Assembly: GCA_049999805.1 (NCBI GenBank)
Contig: JBNGIO010006418.1
Coordinates: forward strand, 31,276 to 67,899
Length of the DNA: 36,624 bases
Direction: 5' to 3'
Source: Folioceros fuciformis
Taxonomy: Eukaryota > Anthocerotophyta > Anthocerotopsida > Anthocerotales
Positions within the stretch are counted from its first letter, which is position 1; each line of letters opens with the position of its first letter. The position numbers and the translations under genes were made by a program. Below the pieces are notes generated by a model that did not search any database, was not told the origin of the DNA, and saw only the letters and a list, made by a program, of their open reading frames with translations. Shown here one piece after another: positions 21,624 through 31,800 of the stretch.

Positions 21624-23228
21624 TTACTGGAAGAGATACAGCAACCACAGAACAAAAGATATCACTAGGACTGATGGCCAACTGAGAAATGGTACCCAAC
21701 CGGATTCTAAGAGTCTGCAGCCTACGGTAAACAAGCACCCTAAAACCAAATAATTCTGAAATGACACTAACATCGCCCGTGCCCTAGTCATCAAGCGCTC
21801 ATAGATTTGAGCTCGTCTTTCGAACATGGTCAGCATGGTAAACAACCACCTGCCAGTAGCAAGCACAACACAGGTTGAACAAGCGACTGTGGTCCACTGT
21901 AGTGGCTTGTGTAGACTTAGTGCGATGTGCGGTATGAGCGTCCAAATGAGGACAAGAGTGACACTCGAACTAACTTTGATCTGCGCAAAAAGCATATCGG
22001 CTTCCAGGCGCATGGCTTCAACGAGTCTCCTCAGTTCTCGGGCATTCTCACCTTGCATGTCCACTCTTCCACCAGATTCTTGAACATTCCTACCTCGCTC
22101 GTCCACTCCTCCAACAGGTGAGCAGCCACCAACACGTCTCCTCATTTCTTGGACGTTCGCACCTTGCACATCCTCTCCTACAGCAGATTCTCGGACATTC
22201 CCACCTTCCATGTCCACTTCTCCAGCAGGTGAGAAGCCACCATACTGAGAAGGTGTCACCTCTAGCTCACTTGTGCGCGAAGAGTCAGGCACGGTCACAC
22301 GCATGGATTCCACACTAGCGGTTTCATTTTCATCCGGTTCTGAATGCCATTCAGAATCATGTCTTTCCGTCCACCTCGTGGGTACTTCCTCACCGTCATC
22401 TCCATCTCCGGCTTCACACGACATCGGAGTATAAAAACCCACACAACCAGATTCATCTTCATGCGGCAACCTCATGGTTCTCCGTAGTTCCTCACCACCA
22501 GTTCCGTATCCATCTTCAGCATCATCCGGCCACAGATCAAAGAACTCCGAAAGATCGGCTAGTTCCTCACCACCAGTTCCGTATACATCTTCAGCATCAT
22601 ACGGCAGTGGATCAAAGAATTCCATACTAAGAGGGAGTACATGTTCATCTGGGAATCCCATGGCTCTATGTAGTCCAACACGACCAGCTCTATCCTCAGC
22701 AACATCCAGCAACGGAGCCATGGGTTCCACAATACCATCGTCATATTCATCCAGCCACCGTATGCCACTACCTAGTACGTCACGACTAAAAAGATCTTCA
22801 ACTTCATTCAGCACCGGATCCATGAATTCCATAACAACAGCGCTAGATTCATTTGGCCACCAGTACGTCCTGGCCCTACGTACTTCCTCACAATCAACTC
22901 CGTCTTCAACTGCATCCAGCACCGGGCTCATGGCTTCCACACGACCAGCTTCGTACTCATCCAACCGCCTCATGGGTAGTTCTTGACCACTAGCTACATC
23001 TTCACCTTCATCCGGCAACGGATCCGAGAATTCCACAACACTAGCTTCATCTTCCTGCGACGAGGAACCCACCGCTTCTCCTGTGCCAACTTCACCATTG
23101 TATGCCGACCACTCCAATCCCAATCCTGCACCAAAAAGGATGTCTTCCGAAGTGATGTGGGCCAATGGACTTTCGTCCCCGACTTCATGATCCACCAGAA
23201 TGTAATCGCCAAATTCTAGACCCTCCAT
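21624..23228 (-). CDS. Unrecognised 534-residue protein with acidic repeats and C-terminal membrane segments
   Basis: Single uninterrupted frame, ATG at 23228 and TAA at 21624. I do not recognise the family. Residues 64-294 form about seven imperfect modules of 26-36 residues built on (V/M)EFxDPLxxxAED...EEL...RxxDExExxxV, strongly acidic; modules five and six are the most alike. Residues 330-403 contain a second repeat type, each present twice: GGxSPxGxVD followed by NVxES, and DxQGxNxxExRR. Residues about 423-533 hold four hydrophobic segments (423-439, 446-466, 493-507, 518-533) separated by short basic loops such as ERRAQIYERL, so a C-terminally anchored multi-pass membrane protein is likely. 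There is no signal peptide; the N-terminus (MEGLEFGDYI) is acidic and presumably cytosolic. Long frame length, in-frame repeats and ordered topology argue for a real gene. It lies alone between NAP1 and the PME pair. Confidence 0.8.
   Translation of the reverse strand: MEGLEFGDYILVDHEVGDESPLAHITSEDILFGAGLGLEWSAYNGEVGTGEAVGSSSQEDEASVVEFSDPLPDEGEDVASGQELPMRRLDEYEAGRVEAMSPVLDAVEDGVDCEEVRRARTYWWPNESSAVVMEFMDPVLNEVEDLFSRDVLGSGIRWLDEYDDGIVEPMAPLLDVAEDRAGRVGLHRAMGFPDEHVLPLSMEFFDPLPYDAEDVYGTGGEELADLSEFFDLWPDDAEDGYGTGGEELRRTMRLPHEDESGCVGFYTPMSCEAGDGDDGEEVPTRWTERHDSEWHSEPDENETASVESMRVTVPDSSRTSELEVTPSQYGGFSPAGEVDMEGGNVRESAVGEDVQGANVQEMRRRVGGCSPVGGVDERGRNVQESGGRVDMQGENARELRRLVEAMRLEADMLFAQIKVSSSVTLVLIWTLIPHIALSLHKPLQWTTVACSTCVVLATGRWLFTMLTMFERRAQIYERLMTRARAMLVSFQNYLVLGCLFTVGCRLLESGWVPFLSWPSVLVISFVLWLLYLFQ
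22480..22630 (-). repeat. 74-75 bp direct duplication encoding repeat modules five and six
   Basis: The sequence from about 22486 recurs from about 22560 with few differences (both contain tagttcctcaccaccag). It encodes YGTGGEEL plus the preceding DDAED or DAEDV segment twice, the most recent expansion of the acidic repeat in the 534-residue protein. Confidence 0.85.
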
Positions 23229-24433
23229 GATAAAAGTTTTAGTACAAAATTCCTCATCTACCTATCAACAAAAACAACAACCAATGACAGATGAACACCA
23301 CACGCGTGAACGAAGGAAAAGGGGCCTAGCACCAAGTGTTTGCTCTACAGCTGTGGTGTAAGCCTTGCATATTTAGGAAAACCCTACAACCTAAGGCAAT
23401 ATATATAGTGCTCTCCAACAGGCTTTTCATAGTAAAATAAGTAGTACTATTTATTTGTATTGTTACATTTGGAATTTATCGTTCTACTAGTAGTATAATG
23501 AAATTAGATGACAAGAAGGTTGAAAGCTAATCTAAGTAAGTATGCACCTTGAGGAACACGCTTGCATCGTATGCTTCACGTTGCCCACAAATTATTAGAA
23601 GAAATTGGCGCAGTTAGAAAGTTTGGCAAAGTTGGAAAGTTTGGCGCAAGTGGAAAGTTTCGTATATTTTATTGCTGGAAGTACAGGCAAGCTCTTTGGA
23701 GTGCTGGTTTTCATGGAGCCTTGTTTCTTGGACACCAAGTAGTTCAAATGAACCTTAACTAGAACCATGCTTGCTTTGGAATCTATGTCATTCACTAACA
23801 CTATTTTGATTACTTGGTGTACTAGTCAATATTCACTAGAGGCATCTCTCTACATAAAATACATAGTTTCAAACTTGCACCATGAGCTTCACATCAAGCC
23901 AACAAAGTAGACTAAGTCAACATACTGTCAAAATTCCAAAAGCATGTTTGATTCTAAAGACATTTGGTGCTGTTTTGCACAAAATTCTAAATTGATGTTG
24001 TTATAATTGATTGAATCAATCTTTTGAGCCTCTGAATTATGTAACCAAGAATAATCCGGCAAATACCAAGTACACAAAATAAATCATAAGCGCTGATGCA
24101 CAGGAGGCCATCTAATTAACAAAACTACATGTGTCCACTACCATTAAACAGGCAAATGATGCTAATTGTGATGCACCGCAAAGCATGTAGGCTCCGAGGA
24201 CTGTCCTTGTGCAAGGAATGTGCAGGCTACAGCTGCAGGTGTTGCCGTGTTGAATGGTGACTGATGAGAGGCGTGGAATCCTGGCTACTGATCATGTCGC
24301 CAGGCCATCATACAGCCATGTGCTCGCACTCAGTGCATTGCAGCAGGCAGGGTTGCAAGAGGGTAGTCAATCTGGGAGGGGACATTGTTGGCAAACAGGG
24401 GGACAGGAGACTGCTCATTGTCATACTGCGCGC
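23229..24433. other. AT-rich intergenic region between divergent genes
   Basis: This region separates the minus-strand 534-residue gene from the plus-strand pectinesterase, so it should hold both promoters. It is clearly more AT-rich than its surroundings. A small tandem motif around gttggaaagtttggc is repeated about three times at 23611-23660. I see no gene in it. Confidence 0.45.
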
Positions 24434-25966
24434 ATGGCAACATGGGACCCTCTGCTTGCTCTCTCAATCGCTTCCACCATCTTCATTGTGTTACAGGCCC
24501 AAGCTCATGCGGACCCATCAACCGCACCTATTGTCCAGATGGAGAACGCATTTGTGAAGTGGGTGGACGAAATTGGTTCCTCCCACTCCACGTTCCCGGC
24601 TGCGAAGAAGGTCCTTGACGAGAAGTCTGTCATAACAGTGGACAGGATCGGTTTCAGAGGAAACTACACGTCAGTCCAGGCAGCGGTGGACTCAGTTCCT
24701 GAAAACAATCAGCAGCGTGTTCTTATTCGAATTCTAGCAGGATGCTACTGGTGCGTTCAACTTTCCTACACGCCAGGTTTGCGAAAAGTATCTGCTACAA
24801 ACAAACTGGGTTGCTTCGATGCAATTCGGGATCATGAGTTCATGCTTTGCAGGCAGAAGGTGATTATCCCCAACTCAAAGCCTTTCATCACGTTAGAAGG
24901 GGACCCTGTCCCTGGGGCGACCACAATCGTATGGGCTGACACAGCCAGCAGCTTGGGGGCCGATGGAACTCCTTTGATGACGTTCAACAGCTCCACAGTG
25001 GCAGTAAACGCTGCCTACTTCATTGTCAGGAATCTCACTTTCAAGGTGGCCAGACTAGTGTGAATTACAGCGCATTGCCAAGATTTTCCTTCTTTTGACC
25101 CTGCTGCAGCAACCTTAGTCCGGAGTAATTCACCATGTGGTACAGAATGCTGCAATTGCACCACTTCCCGGTGCGGAAGGAGGGCAGGCAGTGGCGCTTC
25201 GGATCTCAGGGGACGCGGCTGCCTTCTACAACTGTCAGTTTCTGGGATTCCAGGACACTTTGTATGACGATAGGGGACGCCATTACTTCAAAGACTGCTT
25301 CATCGAGGGTTCTGTGGACTTCATCTTCGGGGATGGCCGCTCCTTGTACTCTGTAAGATGGCCACCCAGCTCATTTCCGATCCCAATTCCACACATACGT
25401 AGACATCCTGGAGCTCTCATGGCTCACAGTACAGTTTTCTTGCAAGCCCTTGCCTGCAGGGATGTCATCTACATGCTGTTGCCATCCTCGGAGTTGTTAC
25501 AGCACAGAAGAGGCTGGACAGCACAGACGACACAGGATTCTCCTTCGTGAACTGCACGGTCACGGGGTCGAGCTCGGTCTATTTGGGCAGGGCCTGGGGG
25601 AGTTTCTTCAGGGTGGTGTACTCCTATACCTTCATGGACAGCATCATCTTTCCTCCGGGCTGGTTGGACTGGAATGATCCAGCCAGACACCAGTAAGAAC
25701 TCTGACTCTTCCTAGTCTTGGTCTGACGTGTTGGGATGTTGTTTGCAGACAATGGTGTTAAACGTTGCTCGCACAGTCTTTACAAACCAGTTATGTTTGG
25801 CATTGCTTCCTTATGTTGTAGGACAGTGTTCTACGGACAGTACCATTGCTACGGGCCTGGTGCTAGGCAGAAAGGCCGTGTACCCTGGTCGCGCCGGCTA
25901 CCCGGGAAAGAGGCCCAGCCCTTCCTTACCCTCCAGTTCATAGATGGATCTCAGTGGCTGCCATAG
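24434..25966 (+). CDS. Pectin methylesterase, type II (no pro-domain)
   Basis: Five exons: 24434-24750, 24853-25045, 25146-25352, 25460-25692, 25822-25966; 1095 nt, 364 residues. All introns are GT-AG, 100-129 nt. The enzyme removes methyl esters from cell-wall homogalacturonan. An N-terminal hydrophobic segment (residues about 6-20, ending near AQAHA) is a likely signal peptide for secretion. Pectinesterase motifs follow: QAVAL (Gln184), QDTL (Gln206, Asp207), DFIFG (Asp228), LGRAW (Arg283, Trp285), and the C-terminal block RVPWS to FIDGSQWL. The five residues of the known active site are all present. The GxYxE-type motif reads GCYWQ, with Gln where Glu is usual. There is no PMEI-like pro-region, so it belongs to the short class. 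The ATG at 24434 was chosen because it starts the signal peptide; upstream frame is open but lacks family similarity. Expected to be active. Confidence 0.93.
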
Positions 25967-25985
25967 CCTTGTAGACTTGTTGGAT
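25967..25985. other. 19-bp spacer between two convergent stop codons
   Basis: Only 19 bp separate the TAG of the plus-strand pectinesterase (25964-25966) from the TGA of the minus-strand one (25988-25986). Any 3' UTR of either gene must therefore overlap the last exon of the other. Confidence 0.95.
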
Positions 25986-27854
25986 TCAGAGGAGCCACTG
26001 CCCAGCATCTATGAAGCTCAGATGAAGATATGGCTGAGCTTGCTCATCGCTGAGCTCATGAGACCATGGAACACGAGCAGCAACGCCCGCGCCAGGGCCA
26101 AAGCATCTATATTGGCCGAAAGTTACAGTCCTGTGGTCCAAAAATACAGTCATGCCGCAATCGGAGTCTGACAGCAGTCAGGAACTCGAGTATTACTTTA
26201 AAGTGGCTCGATTTGTCATGTGGGATTGGTTCTAGGAACAAGCTTACCGGTCTTTGTAAGATTCTCGATTCCAATCGTCCCAGCCTCGAGAGGCGATGAT
26301 GCCACTCAGATAGCTCCGTGCAAACACAATTCTTGAGTAGGGGCCCATAGCTCTCCCCAAGTACACAGCTTGCCCGGTTCCTGAAACCACGCAGTTGACG
26401 AAAGAGAACCCCGTCCTGCTGGATGCATCTTGACGGTTCTGGGCAGCAATGGACCCGAATGTGCTGGCTATGGTGTGCAATTCACAATCCTGTAGAGGAA
26501 CATGTTCCTTAAATTACACCACAGCAAGATCGATATCAAACTTGTGTGCTTTGATCAGCTCGTACCTGATACAAGGACTGCCCGTCCCCGAAGATGTAGT
26601 CTATTGACCCCTGGATGTAGCAGTCTTTGAAGTAATGGCGGCCGGAATCATCGCAGAGCGTGTCCTGAGCTCCGTAGAAGCCACAGTTGACGAAGGCAGC
26701 CATGTCTCCTGAGATTCGAAAAGCTGCAGCTTGCTTGCCGTCCTCGCCGGGGGCAGGAGAGGGAGCTGTGTTCTGCGCACAGTGCAATGCAATGCACCGC
26801 ATTCAACTTGCAATTGCTGGTTACAGTGCAGGCCGCAGTGAAATTACGGACGTACCATGAAGCTGATGTTGTAGGCGATGAAGTGAGACCCAAACACGAT
26901 GACTGAAGCGCTGTTGTAGGCTGTCAAAGGATGGCCATTTCCGTCGATGTCGCTCGCAGTATCGTGCCACACTATACTGGTGTCCCAGCGCCCTTCTCCT
27001 TGGAAAGTGACGTAAGGTTTGGAGGCAGGCACCACCACCTTCTCCCTGCCAATTGCCAATTCCCACAAGCAGTGTCACACGATCCAGCTTGGCAACACTG
27101 CTTTCCAAAGCTTCGCCAACTTTCCAAAGCTGCTTCCAAGCTTGATGAGATTATGCAAGTGCCATTGGGTGAAGGTTGGACTCACGCACCTGTATGTTCC
27201 CCTCCTGATTTGAATCACCACCCGCCGGGAATTGCCATCCTGGATGCTGTTCACAGCAGCCTGCACAGATGAGAAATCCCCAGCACCAGCCTGGTCCACC
27301 ACCAGAGTCCGCACCACCGTTTCTTCCAGACTGCTGCCGCCACGGTTGTGGAGCGTATGGATTGCAGAACCTCGGGATTTGCTGCTCGCGCGCCTGCCAC
27401 GATCTGCCAGCTCGTGTCTGTGTCTCCGTCGGGTCACCACTTGAGGATGAGAACTCACTGACACGCGTTTCGAATGACCAGCTTTTGATCTGCGGGCAGG
27501 AGCTTGCTTGGGTGACACCTGTGTGTGTGGGAGCAAATGCGGATGCCCATAGTGCCAATGCCTGGTGGGTCTGCGACGCGTATTCAAATTCCTGAACCTT
27601 GATCCTCCCCCAAGAGCTGTGTCTCGCTCAGGAACGTTGGGGCCAACCGCAAGATCACTACTGCTCAATGTCGTAGTAGTGTTAGTGGCATGACTCTGTT
27701 CATAGGCGAGAAGGCGGGATCGATTTCCAAGCACTTGCACCTGGCGGGGCTCTGCGCAGGTGAGGAAGAGGGACAGCACCAGCACAAAGAAAGATCCAAC
27801 ACCATAGACCAATAAAACGTTGCAACAAGAGTGTGACTTGCAATTTCTCATCAT
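25986..27854 (-). CDS. Pectin methylesterase-like protein with basic N-terminal spacer; active-site Trp replaced by Met
   Basis: Five exons: 27854-27190, 27045-26856, 26772-26566, 26489-26248, 26130-25986; 1449 nt, 482 residues. All introns are GT-AG, 76-144 nt. Exons 3 (207 nt) and 5 (145 nt) have exactly the lengths of those in the neighbouring pectinesterase, so the two are inverted duplicates. Residues 13-34 are a signal peptide or signal anchor. Residues about 92-170 form a very basic Arg/His/Ser-rich spacer ([27 protein letters not shown]) in place of a PMEI pro-domain. The catalytic domain begins near residue 183 with GTYREKV, QAAAF (Gln299), QDTLC (Gln321, Asp322), DYIFG (Asp343) and LGRAM (Arg400). 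Met402 stands where pectinesterases carry Trp. The C-terminus RVPWS to FIDAGQWLL is intact. It is probably secreted; catalytic competence is uncertain. The start is the first of two adjacent ATGs. Confidence 0.9.
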
Positions 27855-28838
27855 CAAAGGGCTGCAGATCCGCAGTAGTTCGCAAGCTTGTTGGAGATGG
27901 ACGAATTTAAACCTCGACAAGGATCCCTGACATGTAACATGCTAAGACTTGATGCTGGCTGAACCCACTGGCTGGCAACCATGAGACTGAGTATGAAACA
28001 ACTCTTCTCGCTCCACGAGAAGGCCGCTGCACTGCATTGTGGACAGTTTACAATCTTGAGAAGCAGCTCTACCTACCCGCACCACCAGCTGAGGGGTCAA
28101 ACTCACATTAGGTGAAGAACCGTCTGGTGCAGCCCGTAGTCGGGTACTGCTTTCCGCAAGTGGGATCCTGTAGGACGTGTTAGTGGAGACGGTTGACAGA
28201 GCCTTGTCCGATTCCTCCATTTGTCATGTCGGGGGACAGATAGCATGACCATGACGCAGATTTTCATTTTGGAAGGGGATCTCTCGAAGTGATATGAATT
28301 CACGCGGAGAAGGATGTCCAAGTCCCTTTCAACCCAGCTAAGTTTGTACATAATTCGGCTGACCGCACTTCATCCTTCCCTTGTTCAGATTCCAGAGAGC
28401 TAGTGCTTTTACACACTTCTTCCCCTCGTTCTTGGCTTGGGACGACGGAAATAAGGAAACCAACTACTGTGCCTATTGTGTAATATGCTTTCTTTTATGC
28501 ACCACAAGACGCAGTGATTGGCTCTAATCTACGTACCAGTTTGCCGCCATGTTCCCGGTTCTCACGCTCTACGGTTGAAGTGAGCCGGGAAGGAAGCAGG
28601 TTCTGGTGTGTTAGACAGCCTAGAATTCGACGAGACCCAGTGCCCAGTGGCTTTCAGTGTTGGTTGCAAGTGTTTGGGCAATTTGGTTGATGCCTGTAGA
28701 GGGGCCCTTTCGTTGGGCGTCGCGTCGCGGTAGGCACTAGTGGGGACGCAGAATTGAGTTGTTGCGGCTGGTGGGTTGTATCGTCCAGCGGGGCATGGAC
28801 CGGTAACGAGGTGCACGGGAGTGTGGGGGCGGGTGAAG
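27855..28838. promoter_or_regulatory. Shared upstream region of divergent PME-like and SMC1 genes
   Basis: These 984 bp separate the ATG of the minus-strand pectinesterase from that of SMC1, so both promoters and 5' UTRs lie here. I see no strong TATA box close to either start. No gene is supported inside. Confidence 0.5.
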
Positions 28839-31800
28839 ATGCCGTCGGCGTCTAACACAGTGGTGGGCGGAAGCATACACCGGCTGGAGGTGGAGAACTT
28901 CAAATCTTACAAGGGGCATCAGGTGATCGGGCCTTTTAAGAACTTCACGGCCATCATTGGGCCCAATGGAGCCGGCAAATCCAATCTTATGGACGCAATT
29001 AGCTTCGTGCTGGGTGTGCGGTCGATGCAGCTCCGCGGGGCGCAACTCAAGGACTTGATTTATGCCTTCGATGATAAGGAGAGGGAGCAGAGGGGACGCA
29101 AAGCGTTTGTGAAGCTGGTGTACAACACCAGTAGCGGGGAGGAGCTGCACTTTACCCGAGCCATTTCGGGCTCTGGGTCCAGTGAGTACAGACTAAACAA
29201 CAGGATTGTGTCCTGGGATGAGTATAATGAGAAGATGAAGTCCTTGGGCATTCTTGTCAAGGCTCGGAATTTCCTCGTCTTCCAGGTACTGCCTACGCTG
29301 TTCCTGTTCCTCTTGCTCAATTCCTTCTTCCTTTTCCTCCTGGGAGTGGCATTGTGGAAGGCTGCTTGCACCTATGTTCACCCTGTGAGAGTACTTTGCA
29401 TATTCCTGGTCTGTTAGGTCAAGGTGAGTTCTTGCACCAGCACCTGTCATACGGCTCTGCCATCTTGTCTCTTGCTTCGAGCACCGGCTCAGCTGGTGGT
29501 GTTGGGTTTTTGTTTGGATCAGGGTGATGTGGAGTCCATTGCGTCAAAAAATCCGAAGGAGCTCACAGCGCTTTTTGAACAAATATCTGGCTCCGAGGAT
29601 CTCAAGAAAGACTATGAGGAGCTGGAGGAGAAGAAAGCAAGGGCTGAGGAAAAGTCTGTCTTCAGTTATCAAAAAAAGAGGACTATAGTATCTGAAAGAA
29701 AGCAAAAGAAAGAACAGAAAGAGGAAGCGGAGAAGCACTTGCGTCTTCAGGGGGAGTTGGTACGCCCTCGACCTGGGCCTGCGCGTGGTTTTGTCTCGTT
29801 GTGTCCTTACCTACACCGCCTGCAATCCCGGGTCTGAAGGTCGTTTTTTCTGCGCAGAAAGCTTTGAAGACGGAGTACTACCTCTGGCAGCTGTTCACTA
29901 TTAAGAAAGATATTGAGAGAATTCAAGGGGAGTTGGAAGAAGATAGTGAAACTCTTCAGGACCTGATAAAAGCACATGAGGAGTTTGAGTTACAAATACG
30001 GGAGAAAAAGAAGGAGCAGGCAGGTTTTGTCAAAGATGCCTTGCTGTCTAGCAAAACGGTGGCCAGGAAGAAGGCAGAGCTAGACAAGAAGGTTTGTTTA
30101 TGTGCCTTGTGGACTAATCCGTTTTGGCATTCTGCTACACCTGCTGTTCCTGTGAGCCTGAAAGGATTTACACTAATGATCTGCATGGCTATGCAATGTG
30201 GTTGCAAAGTGTCTGTTGAGGGACGTCACTTTAGTGTTTGTGGTACCAGCAATGATCTTTTGCTTATCTACTGAAATGTTCTTTTGTAGCATCCGGAGCT
30301 TCTTAAAATGCGAGAAGAAATTGATAGNNNNNNNNNNNNNNNNNNNNNNNNNNNNNNNNNNNNNNNNNNNNNNNNNNNNNNNNNNNNNNNNNNNNNNNNN
30401 NNNNNNNNNNNNNNNNNNNNNNNNNNNGCGACTGCAAAAATCAAGAATAGTGAAAAGGATTTGGCAAAGAAGAAAGAGGAGCAGAAAAAGCAAGGGAAGG
30501 AGGTGGCAAGACTGCAAAGGGATCTGCAGGATGTCACTGCTGCTAAAAACGAACTCAACGAACAGAATGACGCAGGAGGGAAGCTGCAATTGGCTGCCAC
30601 ACAATTGCAGGAATACAACAGAATGTAAGCCGAAAACATCCCCTGTCAGATTCTGGAGTGACGCTTCTAGTTGTCTTCTATCATGTGACGGTCAGTTAAA
30701 TGAATCTCATCCCTGTAGAATATGCTTACAGAAAGGAAGAAGCAGGTGCTAAAACTATCAAATTGAAGCAAGATAAGGAGGTTCATGATCGTAGACAGCA
30801 AGCTGATTCTGAAGCACTAAAAAACTTGGAGGACAATCTCCAACAGCTGCACACAAGAGAGCAACAGTTGATATCTCAAGATGAAGAGTGTCAAGCTCGA
30901 ATGGCAAGGCTATTCGAGTCGGTCACGAAGACCAATGACGAACTTGCCCGTGTCCGAGTGGAACATTCTCAGATGCAGGATAGACATAGGAAATCCAGGT
31001 GAATAAGCTCCCAAGAAACTGTACTGGTTGCCCGACAATGTAGTTCCCTGGTGCATTTGCCACTGCAGAGAAAACGCTGCTCGTTCCTTAGTTACTAACA
31101 TTGTATGCGGTTTATACAGGGCACAGTATGAAAACTTGAGGACAAGGCTAGTGGAATTAGAGAATTCATTGCGCGAGTTAAAAGCTGACAAACGTGAAAG
31201 TGAACGTGACGGTAGGATATCTGAGGCTGTGGAGACACTTAAACGCCTGTTTCCTGGTGTGCATGGACGCATGACAGACCTTTGCAGGCCGACTCAGAAA
31301 AAATACAACCTTGCACTCACTGTAGCCATGGGAAGGTTCATGGATGCTGTAGTTGTTGAGGACGACACAACTGGAAAAGAGTGCATCAAGGTGAACCTCT
31401 GCATGACATTGTCATGTTGCCAGCACTATTGTCTACCTGCTGGGGTGAATCAATGAGGTGCAATGCTGACACTATGTGTCTTTGTCTCAGTATCTGAAAG
31501 AACAGCGCCTACCCCCACAGACCTTCATTCCTTTGCAGTCTGTCCGTACAAAGCCTGTCCAGGAAAAGCTTCGCACCCTTGGAGGTACAGCGAAGCTGGT
31601 TATTGATGTGATCAAATATCCTTGTGTAGATCATGGCTGTTTGGAATTGCTGATTTTGCAACTCACCATCTACTTTTGTTGGTCATGGTTGATTGATACT
31701 GTTATGCCTTAATCTTCTTACTTTTGATCCATCTTTGGAGAAAGCACTGCTCTATGCAGTCGGGAACACCATTCTTTGTGATAAGCTACCTGAAGCCAAA

